NCBI GenBank assembly: GCA_021613335.1
Contig: JAJTWR010000231.1
Coordinates: 2,423,501-2,487,500 of the forward strand
Source: Whitmania pigra
Taxonomy: Eukaryota > Annelida > Clitellata > Hirudinida > Haemopidae
Direction: 5' to 3'
DNA length: 64,000 bases
This document shows positions 46,923-61,660 of this stretch, piece after piece. The notes under the pieces are model-generated. The model searched no databases, was not told the DNA's origin, and saw nothing but the letters and a program-made list of their open reading frames with translations. The first letter of the stretch is position 1. The number at the start of each line of letters is the position of its first letter. The position numbers and the translations under genes are program-made.

Positions 46923-47477
46923 ATTTCGCTCAAAAACTAAATCTTATGCAAAACAAATTTCTAAAAAAAAGTTTGCACGGCCCGATTTCGCTTAATCTGC
47001 CAACTTTCCCAACGCTTTCTCCGCCAAAACAATCACTACTTTTTTTGCACAAACAAATAAGAACCGGGATTGTGCGTAAATAATTTTTTACCTTGTGCAA
47101 GTTATACCCGGGTTTTAAATATAGAATTATCATTTTAATAAAATAATTTTTTAATATATTTTAACATAGTTCTCTGATAAGTAGCAGACAAATGGTGCAT
47201 CTCCACTATAAAACACGAATGTGCGGTAGTCCCGTCGCAGTTTATGCAAACGCTTCACTCGGAAAATTTTCAAATTTAATTAAGTCGTTGAGGGCAAAAT
47301 ATAATTCTTATTATTTTTAATTCAGTCAAAAGGTAACCATTTAATTTGTTTCTCAACAGAAGAAAAAATCGATTTTTATAATCTATTGACATTTTATTTT
47401 TAATTTAAGTAGTTTAATCCCAGTTTATCGTAAACTTGAGGTTTGCAGAAATACTAAAATGAAAACTTCAGTCTGAA
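46923..47477. promoter_or_regulatory. Shared divergent promoter region, bestrophin/tetraspanin
   Basis: Only 555 bp separate the two start codons, which point away from each other, so both promoters and 5' UTRs should lie here unless there are distant non-coding exons. I see no clear TATA pair. Confidence 0.45.
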
Positions 47478-51019
<3,542 letters not shown>

Positions 51020-51631
51020 ACTGGCAGACGATCAACTTAAAAAGAGACCCGCCACAAAAAAGACATTTTCACATGCGCTTTTAATGTGTTAACCTTAACA
51101 CCGCTTAACCATCAGCGATTAAAATGTGTAAAATTACCAGCAACAACGCAGTCCTTTTTAACTCATCAGCAATTTATCACCTCTGACAAATGTCAATGAA
51201 TGAAACGCCTTGCTACTTAACATAAATTAAAATTTATGCAAAGTTATGCAAGGCTCATGATTTAACATGTTTTTTCTTCCTTTTTCTTTTTTCCACGGAT
51301 TCATAAATCATCCTTGTGAAATCCCTGGAGATTGGTAAAGTAATTAATTTTTAATAATTCAATAATTGTTTAATATTATGAATGTTAATTTTAATAATTA
51401 ATCAATAATAAATAACAAATAATTCATTAATTAAAATATTTACAATTGAAACAGTAAATAATTAATTTAAAAATATTTTGAGTCAGCATGCAAAGCAGTT
51501 TTTGGAAGTACAAATAAAAAGCCAAGGACTGAACAAACATCGTGCAAAGTGTGCAGCTCACGATTTAGCACATTTAACAAACATATAAAAGTAATGTAAA
51601 ATAATTTCTTATTTTATCACTCATGGGATAC
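51020..51631. other. Convergent intergenic region, tetraspanin/PEMT
   Basis: About 610 bp between two stop codons; it should hold both 3' UTRs. No other gene seen. Confidence 0.45.
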
Positions 51632-52922
51632 CTACTCTTCATAAATGCTGGTCACACAGTACACCAGAGTTACAATGAGAGACATAAAGATTCCAGCATC
51701 ACTCTGGTATCTGAGAAAAATTAAAAAGCACATTAAAACAAAATCTAGCAAACAATATAACAGGAAATATCAACCACTCACATTAAGGCAAGACCGAAGT
51801 AGTTGAAAGAGCTGCCGACATACATTGGATCTCCGAGCAAGTTGTAAGGGAAGCTGACAACTCTATGAGGCAGGAAGATGCCAAAGTAATCACCTGATGC
51901 AAAGTTTTACTAACTTCGTCATTGCTCGTAACGTAATGTCATAATGTTAAAAAGCTTAATTTCTAAATTGATTAAAGCTGAAATTATTTCAAAAAAGAAA
52001 AATAACTTATCATAAAAAAAGTTTATTATTTGTTTATTTCATTAGTCATTACAAACATCTTATTAAATTGCCTTTAAACAATCTTAAATCTTCTTAACCC
52101 ACCTAAAAACGTGCCATAAAATCCCAAGGCATACAATGAACTCAGCACTAACAGTGACCCAATAAGAAGAAAAGACCACCCAATGAAATGAATAACTTCA
52201 TTATCAAGCACAGTATTGGTTGGCTGAGAAGCCATTGCCAACTTGAATCTAGAAACAATAGAAATAAACATTGGAAATAGATCATAAGTATTTTATTTTT
52301 TAGTAAAAAGCCAACATTTTGATTTTAAAACCAGCCTACCTATATGTCCTTAACATTCCCAGCAAGACGATCGTCACAGCCAGAAATATGACACCCCTCT
52401 TGGCTGATCCGAGCAGTTTCTCGACAAACTTGGACTTGTGGTTGAGTCTGGCAACCTTAAAACCAAAGAAATAATTTCATTTTCTTCCAATACAATCAAA
52501 TGTTTAATTTCCATTTAGCTCAAACATCTCTGAAGTCCATTAATACATTTAAGCAACTTTAAGTCACAAAGACTTAATTACAATAACTACTTACCTAATA
52601 ATTACTTACTAAGACTACTTACATTACTTTAAGAGTCCAAAATAATAATAACTTATGGAAGTCTCTTAACTTGAATTACATAAATTTATCATTATCATAA
52701 AAATAATTAGTATTTCCAAAGCCATCTGGATTGAAAATCATGTTAAAATCAAGTGATTATTTCAAGAAAATATCTTTAAGTGAAAATATTCAAATTTTTT
52801 GAATCAATGAATTAAAGGATTAAACTGACAGTGTTCCAATAAATGGGATTGAATACAGTGATTGCCAAAGTGATCCACAAGTTGCTGTCATCCCAATATA
52901 TTCCTATTTCTGGCAAGCTCAT
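51632..52922 (-). CDS. PEMT: Phosphatidylethanolamine N-methyltransferase
   Basis: Five exons give 181 codons: 52922-52830, 52455-52340, 52248-52103, 51893-51782, 51710-51632. Key matches to PEMT are ITVFNPIYWNTVARLNHKSK near the start, LYALGFYGTFLG followed by DYFGI (the SAM-binding region), NLLGDPMYVGSSFNYFG and a terminal YEE (the second SAM-binding glutamate pair). Four hydrophobic segments fit an ER integral membrane enzyme. It makes phosphatidylcholine from phosphatidylethanolamine by three SAM-dependent methylations. The protein stops right after YEE, where the human enzyme continues for about 18 residues. Two upstream phase-0 exons, 53647-53573 (MTCHLPANGNLLQHLF) and 53366-53310 (MQHFLGLDCCQTLLIDF), join in frame and would give a 225-residue form; each also starts with ATG. 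Confidence 0.93.
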
Positions 52923-53989
52923 CTGCAACAAAGTTCAATAAGATATCATAGTTTAAAAATCTAAGAACAAATATTGAGAAGGATGTTAATATTCAATGCA
53001 TAACAAGATTCATTATTGAAAATTCAAGTTTAATAAAAGTAGAACCTTAAAATAACTTTACAAACAACAGTTTTGGTTTTAAAAAAATATTGCCATTATT
53101 TTACAAGCTATTGAATTATATGGTTAAAAATATATGAACAAAAGTTGAATGAAATTATCACTTATCCAGAAATTTATCTAAATGCACTTTAAGCCTACAT
53201 CAAGCATTAATTAATTAACAATCTGAGTTATTCAAGTAGTCAGTCAGTTAATTAATTAATAATGTTTAGAAACAGGTGAAACAACTAAAAACAACAATCA
53301 AGAAAACACCTTTGAGAAATCAATAAGTAGTGTCTGACAGCAATCAAGTCCCAGGAAATGTTGCATCTAAGTCTAAAAAAAATTCTGTTAGATTAGTTAA
53401 TTTAATCCCAAGATAAATTTTAAGCATACATCCAAAACGAATTCACGGCCGCACTAAAATTTGAAGGCGAACAGTAGCGAATCAAGATTTTTTTATTAAA
53501 AAACATTTTACAATGAAGAAAACGATTATCGCATTCTAATTCTAGCAAATCCTTCCTTCAAGGTAAACATACCCACAAGTTGCGGGCCACAACCATGTGG
53601 AACAAATGCTGAAGCAAATTTCCGTTAGCGGGTAAATGGCAGGTCATGGTTGGCTAAAAGATGCATTGCATAAAAAAAATACACAATTATTGAATTAGGA
53701 TGGTAAGAATCCATTGTTGAAATATTGTGCAATGTTCTGTTGTCTTTAAAAGTCATACACAAAATAACGATAAATTTGCAAGATTCTTGCTCTTTTAGTT
53801 TCAAAGAAAAACGTTTGATTTCTTATGATTATTTGATACTGCTATTCTAAAATTTAACTTTAACAAAGTATGTTAACAAATTTTAGATTATCCGAGCTAA
53901 TAGACACTGAGGTTCTTTCAGATAATCGAATCGTTAGGATAATGAAACAACATTGAAGTTGGCAGCGTCGAAAAATAAAACTATTGTTA

Positions 53990-54245
53990 TATTCATTCTA
54001 TCATTAAAGGTAAAATTCGAATCATCATACTATTGACACTTTTAAACTCGATTTAAAAAGTCTCCCGCTCCAGCAACAATTGACAAGTTATTTCTAATTA
54101 TATACAAAGTATATTTAGATTCTGTAGAAGTATTTAAAATAAGACTATCGAAATTTGGATATTGATTAACAGAGAAGGAATGGTTTATCATACAGACATT
54201 AGTCTCCTTAAAACACTATAAATAATTATTATGTCATGTTAAAGT
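53990..54245 (+). mobile_element. 3' remnant of the CR1/L2-like LINE family
   Basis: The sequence ends CCTTAAAACACTATAAATAA and ATTATTATGTCATGTT, a diverged match to the tails at 1-53 and 4361-4400. The preceding 200 bp resemble the 3' part of the LINE only loosely. Confidence 0.5.
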
Positions 54246-54299
54246 TAACTTATCCAATTGGATTTGGATGCCCATATGAGGACAGTCCGCAACTATCGC

Positions 54300-54930
54300 A
54301 ATTCAAGTGGGCAGCTGAAATACTAAATGAGAAAGCGATCTCCAGCGCCGAATAACCATCACAAGGAAAGACGTTTCCTGTGGGTCACAGAGATGGTCAA
54401 TTATTATGAAAACCGATTTCTCAGATGAGAAAAGTTCAACATAGATGAGCCAGTTGTTCGTAAATACTGACGTGACCTCAGAATAGAAAAAGATGTTTTT
54501 TTTTTCAGCAGAAAACATAGAGGAGATTATGTGATGATGGGAAGAATTTCAACACCTGCGGTTTTTGAAAAGGAGACAAGACTCAGAACTTCTGAGTCAG
54601 AAGTACATCCTAATGCTCCAAATGATCACTTCCTTTCTTTTGTTAAAACAAAAGAATATGAATTTTAGCAAGATGATGTTCTAATTCATGTTTCGAAGGT
54701 TTTTTCAGGATCGAGTTCATCACGCAGGTGTTGAAAATGTCTGGGGCCTTCTTTCGAGGTCAGCTTATAGCTAATTTTTTACATTTCTCTGAATATTTAT
54801 AATACAATAAGGGAAGTGGAAAATATGATGAACTTCAAAATATACTGCCTGGCAGGAATGTCAGAGAACCATCAAAACTTTATGGAGATTTTATTAGCGC
54901 AGTAGAAACCAAGGCGCTATTGACTTAAGG
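54300..54930 (+). mobile_element. Decayed Tc1/mariner-like transposase remnant
   Basis: Across three frames the plus strand gives NNHHKERRFLWVTEMVNYYE, then FSDEK with FNIDEP-like sequence (the first catalytic Asp region of Tc1-like transposases), RDLRIEKDVFF, a QQDDV-like block near 54665 and VENVWGLLSRSAYS near 54730. The order and spacing match a Tc1-type DD(E/D) domain, but stops and frameshifts occur throughout. No terminal repeats were identified. The minus-strand frame at 54303-54518 is only a shadow. Confidence 0.6.
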
Positions 54931-55029
54931 CCACATAACAGAAGAGATAAATCTATTTTTGAGTGGTTTCAATGGAGAATTGAATTTTTTGTAATTCTTC
55001 AACAGAGGAGCTAGCATATATTTAAAATA

Positions 55030-55190
55030 CAGTTGAACCGGTTATGTCGCCGACTAGGGGTTTGCCGAAAAGCATCAAGATAATCTTTGATCAAGATAAC
55101 CGAAAACTACTATAATATATATTATATAGGTGGAAATATAATAACATGATCATGACATCTCTTTATGTGCATGATGTGCGCTAATAAATG
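55030..55190 (+). mobile_element. Pogo-like element, left part
   Basis: TACAGTTGAACCGGTTATGT, then 'gtttgccgaaaagcatcaag' and 'ataaccgaaaac', is the same kind of left end as at 759 and the two can be aligned for about 150 bp. No matching right end is seen before the hAT element. Confidence 0.5.
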
Positions 55191-55473
55191 AGAATATGCA
55201 TGCACAATGGTCTTGAGCAGGGATGTAATTTGGGTGGGGCAGGAGGAGGAAACGGCCCCTCTCCCCGATTTTAGACTAGACGCAAAAAAGGTCATCTCTT
55301 CATATTTTAAAGGATTTGCCTTCTCTCTAAATTTTGGCTAGACACAAAAAAGGTTGTCTTCTCAAATTGAGGCCAGCAACATCCGGATGAGCTTTACAGT
55401 TGCCCACTTTTAGTGTCATCTTCCTTTTCCTGCTTGGAACTTTCTATCCCACTTGTTCAATCATGCACTGAAT

Positions 55474-56286
55474 CAGTGATGGGTAGTTACTAACTATAAG
55501 TAGTTAACTACTAGTTAATAACTACTCTTAAAAAAGTAGTTAAAAAATAGTAGTTAACTACTTTTAAAGTAGTTATTAACTACAAATAGTTAACTACTTT
55601 TTAACTACTTTTAAAAAAATTTTAAAATAAAATGAAGCAAAATAATTTTTTTCCAAAAGCCCTACATCGTTAACAATCACCACTTCTGCGGACAATGCAA
55701 TGCGGCTCAGAACAGTGATGATTTATATGACTATGTGGAAAGTGTACCAAACTCTTGTGATAATGTGTTAGCTGAACAGCTTAATGATTATTTATCAAAC
55801 TCCGCAAGAAATGTACAAACTCTACTTAATTATCCAACTGTTTGTGCTGCACTCACCAAGCTTAATTCAACATTACCAAGTTCGGCAGCAGTTGAAAGAC
55901 TTTTTAGTGAAGCAGGGCAGGTTTTATGTAACAGACGATGTAAATTATCGGATAATCATGTTGACATGATGATTTTTTTAAGAGATCGACTGAAACATCC
56001 ACTGAATACTTCTGTTTTTGATCAATTTGGATAATAAAATTTTGTTGAAAATGTTACACTAGTGTAAATAAATATGCTAATAATTATGTCTTGTTCAATA
56101 GTCCAGAAAATTAATTTTATCAAATGTCAACGGAAAAGTTAAAAAGTAGTTAACTACTATGCAAGTAGTTAAGGAGTAGTTACTAACTACTTATTTAAAA
56201 AGTAGTTAAAAATAGTTACTAACTACTTTTTTATAACTACTACTACAGTAGTTAACTACTTTTTAAGTAGTTAAAGCCCATCACTG
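55474..56286 (+). mobile_element. hAT transposon, internally deleted, with perfect 8-bp TSD
   Basis: The left end is CAGTGATGGGTAGTTAC and the right end read on the minus strand is CAGTGATGGGCTTTAAC. Flanks CACTGAAT at 55466-55473 and CACTGAAT at 56287-56294 form an exact 8-bp target duplication, as expected for hAT. Both subterminal regions carry many 'tagttaactac' repeats in both orientations. At 813 bp it is too short for a whole transposase. Confidence 0.93.
55735..56034 (+). pseudogene. hAT transposase C-terminal (hATC) fragment
   Basis: A 99-codon frame ends with the hATC dimerisation region: LPSSAAVERLFSEAGQVLCN followed by RRCKLSDNHVDMMIFLRDRL. The N-terminal zinc finger and the catalytic part are absent, so it is a deletion derivative rather than an active transposase. 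Confidence 0.85.
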
Positions 56287-56294
56287 CACTGAAT

Positions 56295-56612
56295 AGATCT
56301 GTGATCTAGACTTGAATCAAGTGAATTGGCAGAGAATGAAACGGATTGCAGATTACATCTATATCTTATTAATCCAATCTCCTCATCTTGTTATGCTCTA
56401 CTATACAAATTAAACTTAAATTAAAATGTTTGTAAAAATATATCAAAATTTATGTAATATATTAATTACTATTAAAATATTTTTCTTCATTAGTTACGTT
56501 ATGGCAGGGCTACATAAAAATTTAACCAATACTTAGAATCTTTGTTTTTGTTTTTGATTAATGCTTATTCTTTACTCGAAAAGTTTTCGGAAGCTTCTCC
56601 CTCACAGCGGCT
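56295..56612. promoter_or_regulatory. Upstream region of the HMG20-like gene
   Basis: The 318 bp between the hAT element and the ATG should include the 5' UTR and proximal promoter. No specific site is convincing. Confidence 0.3.
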
Positions 56613-59077
56613 ATGCAGCAGCAGCATTCAGAAAAACCAGATCAATTTGGTCAAAATAACACGAACGCAGGGTTGGTGACAACCCTATTTTGTAGCTTGG
56701 ACCATGTAGCTTTGAGTCTTAATGGGCGAAATACAGCTGCATTCCACCTATCTTCATTTAATTATTTATTACCATTATTTAAACTTTTAATTTGTTGTAG
56801 AACTTATGACTTGATAATGGTCATTACAGGTTTTTATGGGTTTCAATTAACACATTAATAATAGAGTATGCAATTATTTCATCCTTATAATTACTGTCAG
56901 ACGACACAACACTTTATAACATTTTGATTTATTTTATAATTATTTATTAGGTGTAATACATTTGATGGTCCCAGTTCTACTATGCATAACCTTTTGGAAG
57001 ACATGGATCATTCATTAGGTTAATAATAACATCAAATTTTCAGTGTGTGATCAGGGATATTATAATTCGATTGTTAATTTTTGCCATTTAATTGACCTTA
57101 GTCTCAATTTTTACTGTTAATGACATAGTTTTCTTTTAGCAATTGAACTATAATATATTTACTACATTTATATTTTTGTAATCTTAATTCTGTTTATTGA
57201 TAATTATTTGTTAAGAGTTTAAATTTTTGACTGATAATTAATAAAACTTCTGTTAACATTGAAGATGGAGGACTGCCTCCTGAAGTTGATGGACAAGAGG
57301 TTTGATAATTGAACTGCCATCACTTATTTATACTTGAGCCACTTATTGAATCATTTATTTATACTACAAATTATCATGGCTTTTGTTGATGAGCATAATT
57401 TATGAGGAACATATTAAGCTTAATTTACTGCAAAAGCTTTGTGGTGATACAATGTTTCGTCGATATGTTGCAGAGAAGAAAAGCTTTGTCGAAAGCCAAG
57501 AAGAGGAAGGTGCCAAAGGATGTGAATGCTCCGAAGTTGCCTCTGACAGGTTACGTGAGGTTCACCAACAGCGTCCGCGAAAAGATTCGAGCGGAAAATC
57601 CAGGTGTTCCGTTCCACGAAATCACGAAGATCCTTGCAGGAGAGTGGGCCAAACTGCCATCAGCTGAGAAGCAGGTGTGTAATTCATCTGCAGCTAACAG
57701 AAGTTATCTCTTTAATAACTTTAATAACGAAGTCATCAATTTAGTTATACTTTTGAATTGTTTTTAAAATGGTCACATTTGACACCGTAACAGAGATATT
57801 TGGATGAGGCTGAACGAGACAAAGAGAGGTACACAAAGGAACTTGATTCTTACCACAAAACTGAGGCATACAAGTTCTTCTTGAAAAAGCAGGAGAAAAA
57901 GAGTAAAAATTAATTTAATGAAGTACTTTTTATTACATTGTTTATTTCAAGGATGATTTCAAGAAATGTTTAAAATTTTATTTGGGAATGAATTTTTAAT
58001 AATTTATTTTGTGATATTTATTATCTTGCAGATGAAAATGAATCCTCAAAAGTTTCATCTTCTGCAAATGGATCAGTTTTTGTAAGTTTGTGCTGTTGTA
58101 ATACAATTCATTCACTTGTTATAACAATTTTATCACTTGTTGTGATGTAATTCATTGAAATTTCTGTAATATTATTTATCAACAACTTGTTTTTCCTTGA
58201 CGAAGGGTTTTGTGATGGATCAGCCGAAAGAGGATGATGAAATGAACGTGTTTGACATCCCCATTTTTACTGAGGAGTTCCTCGATCACAACAAAGGTGG
58301 GATTTTGAAAATATTTGAATATTCTGAACTAATATTAGCACTGATTTTACTCTTGTACTTTGTGACTACAAACATTCCAGCTGTAAAAGTAAGCAATTGT
58401 GAATGTGAGACTTTTGAGTTGATCAAATGAATCCTTGAGTTACAAATGAGATGTTTCTTTGCTTAATTCACTAAGTCACTTGATGTAATTAATAATCAAT
58501 TAAGGATGTAACCCTTATTAATGTCTCGATCCTTGCACTATTTTTTATCTCAGCTCGAGAATCTGAATTGAGGACGCTGAGGAAGCAGAACACAGAGTTT
58601 GAGGAGCAGAACGCCATTTTGTCGAAGCACGTGGACAACTTAAAGGAGGAAGCCAACAAGTTGGAAGTCGAAGTCGTGCAACAACGCAACAACAACCAGG
58701 CTCTCCTGCAACACCTTCAACTACTCAGATCTACTCTGGTGAACAAGTTCTCATCCATGCCCCTGCCCGGTAAGCCGGTTACATTTTACATTCTTAATGT
58801 CAGATTAAGCCAGGTTTCTTAGTATCGGAATGTTTATACATTTTGGATAACAGCACATTAAAGCTAAAGCAAGCGTTAGAAATAATTCATTGAAGGAGAC
58901 ATGATTTTGTAAATGTTTGAATGGTTTTCAGGTGCTACAGATCCTCCAACCCTGGAGACGATCGACTCGTACATGTCCAAGTTGTACTGCCTTTCCAAGG
59001 ATTCGAACTCCGAGAATGAAGCGTTCCTGTCAAAAGCGAAGCAAATAATTGCAAACTTAACGTTTGACACGAACTGA
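56613..59077 (+). CDS. HMG20A/B-like HMG-box protein
   Basis: Nine exons give 324 codons: 56613-56671, 56951-57018, 57265-57299, 57474-57674, 57794-57902, 58032-58081, 58206-58296, 58554-58769, 58932-59077. A Gln/Asn-rich N-terminus leads to a basic stretch ([12 protein letters not shown]) and one HMG box at about 73-141 ([40 protein letters not shown]). A conserved [14 protein letters not shown] motif (near 187-200) and a coiled coil (about 205-260, [18 protein letters not shown]) follow, then SMPLPG and [11 protein letters not shown]. This domain order is that of HMG20A and HMG20B (BRAF35), nuclear partners of the LSD1-CoREST complex that act on neuronal genes. Length is close to the vertebrate proteins (317-347). 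The first three small exons rest on phase agreement and plausible donors. Confidence 0.93.
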
Positions 59078-61660
59078 TGATCTTGTTATTTTGTTATTCC
59101 CAGTTAACCTTTTAGTCAGTTAGTTGTGTTGTCTTTGATGCCTGACTTTGAGAACCATGAGAAAGCTCCCTCTAGCTAATTACTTCTTTGTTTTCGCTGC
59201 GTCTCTTCGATCGCTAGGCCTCCATTTTCGTGAAGTCTGCTTTTTCATCATCCGGAGTTACTTATCACCATCCGCTGAGACCTTTGAATGCGCTGATAAC
59301 TCCCAAGCACGCGATGTTATTCGTTGGCGACCGGTCTGCGCTGACTGGCGTAATAAAGAACAGCCTTTTATCACGAAATCTAACGAGAGTGTCGGCCAAA
59401 TATAATTCATTTTCATCATCTCCACCGCACGCAATAATCGAATGGAGCTCGTGGAGGAGGCGAGGGAATGACCGCAAGTCACGCCAGGACCCCCTGTGCT
59501 CGCACTGTTTTTCACGACCCGCCATTAGCTAAGTGGGTCGGACGCCAGTTAATTAGCAACCCAACCGCTGCTTCGCGTGCCGCAACCGGTGATGCGCCGT
59601 GAATTTTAAGAGCTTTCCGGAATCTTCGATTCAACGGCACGGAATTCGCTTTCTGGGTGTTCAGTGTTCAACTCTCCTCGAAATGGATGAAGTGATGGTC
59701 GTTCAGATGCTGTCGAATAGTCAATAGCTGCAGAAATGCACCGCCTCATGGATGCTATCCAACCTTCTATCAATCTTGCATCCATCAATTTTTCCCGTTA
59801 ATCAGATCGACCCCGAAGTAATAATTAATTATGTTCTTATTTACTTGATATTGATGTTTCCGCGAACACAAGTTATTAAGTAAAATTTAAATTTTGGTTA
59901 GAAATCATGGCAGTGAACTTCAGCAATATGCAATTATTTTGTAGAAATTAACTAACTTTCATTTTTATGACCTAGTTAAGTGCTTTTCATACGATTACCT
60001 GCTTTCTAAATAACTCCCGTAACTTCCAATGTAACTTGGAAAAGTGGCAACCCTGACGTACATTTGTTTATGCATACGTTTGTCGTACATTTTATTACTA
60101 AGTTATATAATAAGTATCATTCATAGTTCATTCTTTGCTAAATAAATTAAAGTAGCCAATTATTGAAATCCACTTTTTAAATATCATTTATGACCTTCAA
60201 TTTAACCTTATCGGCACTCAGAACAATAAATATTGAACATTATAACCACCCCTCGTTAGTGAGTTAATGATCATTTTATTTGAGTGCTCAGAAAATCTGT
60301 AGCTTCGCGAAACCCCGCTGATCCCCGTTTATCTCTTCACCTCGCTAGAGAAGGAGACAGGTAAGAATGTCGATAAAAGAAAAGAGTAAAATAAATAATA
60401 ATAATATATAAAATAATAAAAAATAAAATAATAATATATAAACTAAATAAATGACGCCATTATGAGTTTATTATTTTATGAATAAAAAACAAAACAAGCG
60501 AACAAAAAAGAAAAACTTTATGTTATTATTATAAAGACAACTGAAAGAAATGACGTATAAAGGGAAAAAAACAAAATGGATTCGCTCGAATGCCGGGCCA
60601 CCTACATGGAAGAAATGAATAATATAAATAAATGAATAAAAGGCAGAATCGGGGAGCAAAACAAACATGGCGACCTTAGGAAGGTGGAGGCTTCTGAGAC
60701 TTTATTCTTGGTGTGCATGCAATCTCATTGATTGCTATCCACGCGTGATGTCTTTGTTTTTGTCTACTTCGATCGATCATGGATGAAGCATCAGATTTGA
60801 AATTGAAAGCACAAACGCATGCCGATCAACACTTAAGTTGAAAATTCAACTGCAGATTCTCAACGCCTTCCTCTACTTTTGGATGCCTTAGTATTTTTTT
60901 CAAGTGCACCTGTTTCCTGATGGTGACGATAATGATGATGAACTCTTTGAACCACGAGGTCAAATTCAAATACAAGCACTCTTTAAAGACAAATTATTTA
61001 TTACCTAAAATTATTTTATTACATTCTCCGGTTCATCTCCAAACAGCCATCAGCTACATTATAAGCCGTTTTCTAAAAATAAATGTTAATGATAATTAAT
61101 AATTAAGTAATTCAACTTATTAAATATTAGCAATAAATAACAATAAAGTACTTCAACTCTTCAATTGAAGCGTAATCTAAACAGAATTATTCGCTTCACT
61201 CTTTCTTTGGTTTTCAAAAACTTTTTCGTTGCTTGTTTCGGACAATTTTACTTTGAAATTATGGAATTATGGAATGATGGAGTTATGGAGTGCCTGCTGC
61301 CGTGAAATAAATCATTTTTTTCCTTGCTTTGTTGCTGATACCCTAACATATTTTCTATCCCCATCGGCTGATGTGCCCCGAAAACAACATTACTGTAAGG
61401 ATGACTGTAATTAGGTTTAATAATAATAATAATAATAATGACAATAAAAATAATAATAAATATATTTCTGAATTCTGAGTCTACATGCTTGCTCAATGAA
61501 ATATCACCCAACTTATAAAATATTAACTATTATTGGATAATTAACAAATATATATGTACAATATAAATACAAATAAATATATTGAATAAAATGAAGCATC
61601 AGAAAATCAATTAATTTTTTAAATTAAAAAACGAAAGTTAATTCGAATTTTACTTCCTCA
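59078..61660. other. Intergenic region after the HMG20-like gene
   Basis: 59160-59580 is clearly less AT-rich, with overlapping short frames in several phases, but shows no recognisable domain or splice structure; AATAAA near 59353 could end the HMG20-like transcript. The rest is AT-rich with short (TAA)n runs near 60393-60440 and 61419-61460. Confidence 0.4.
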
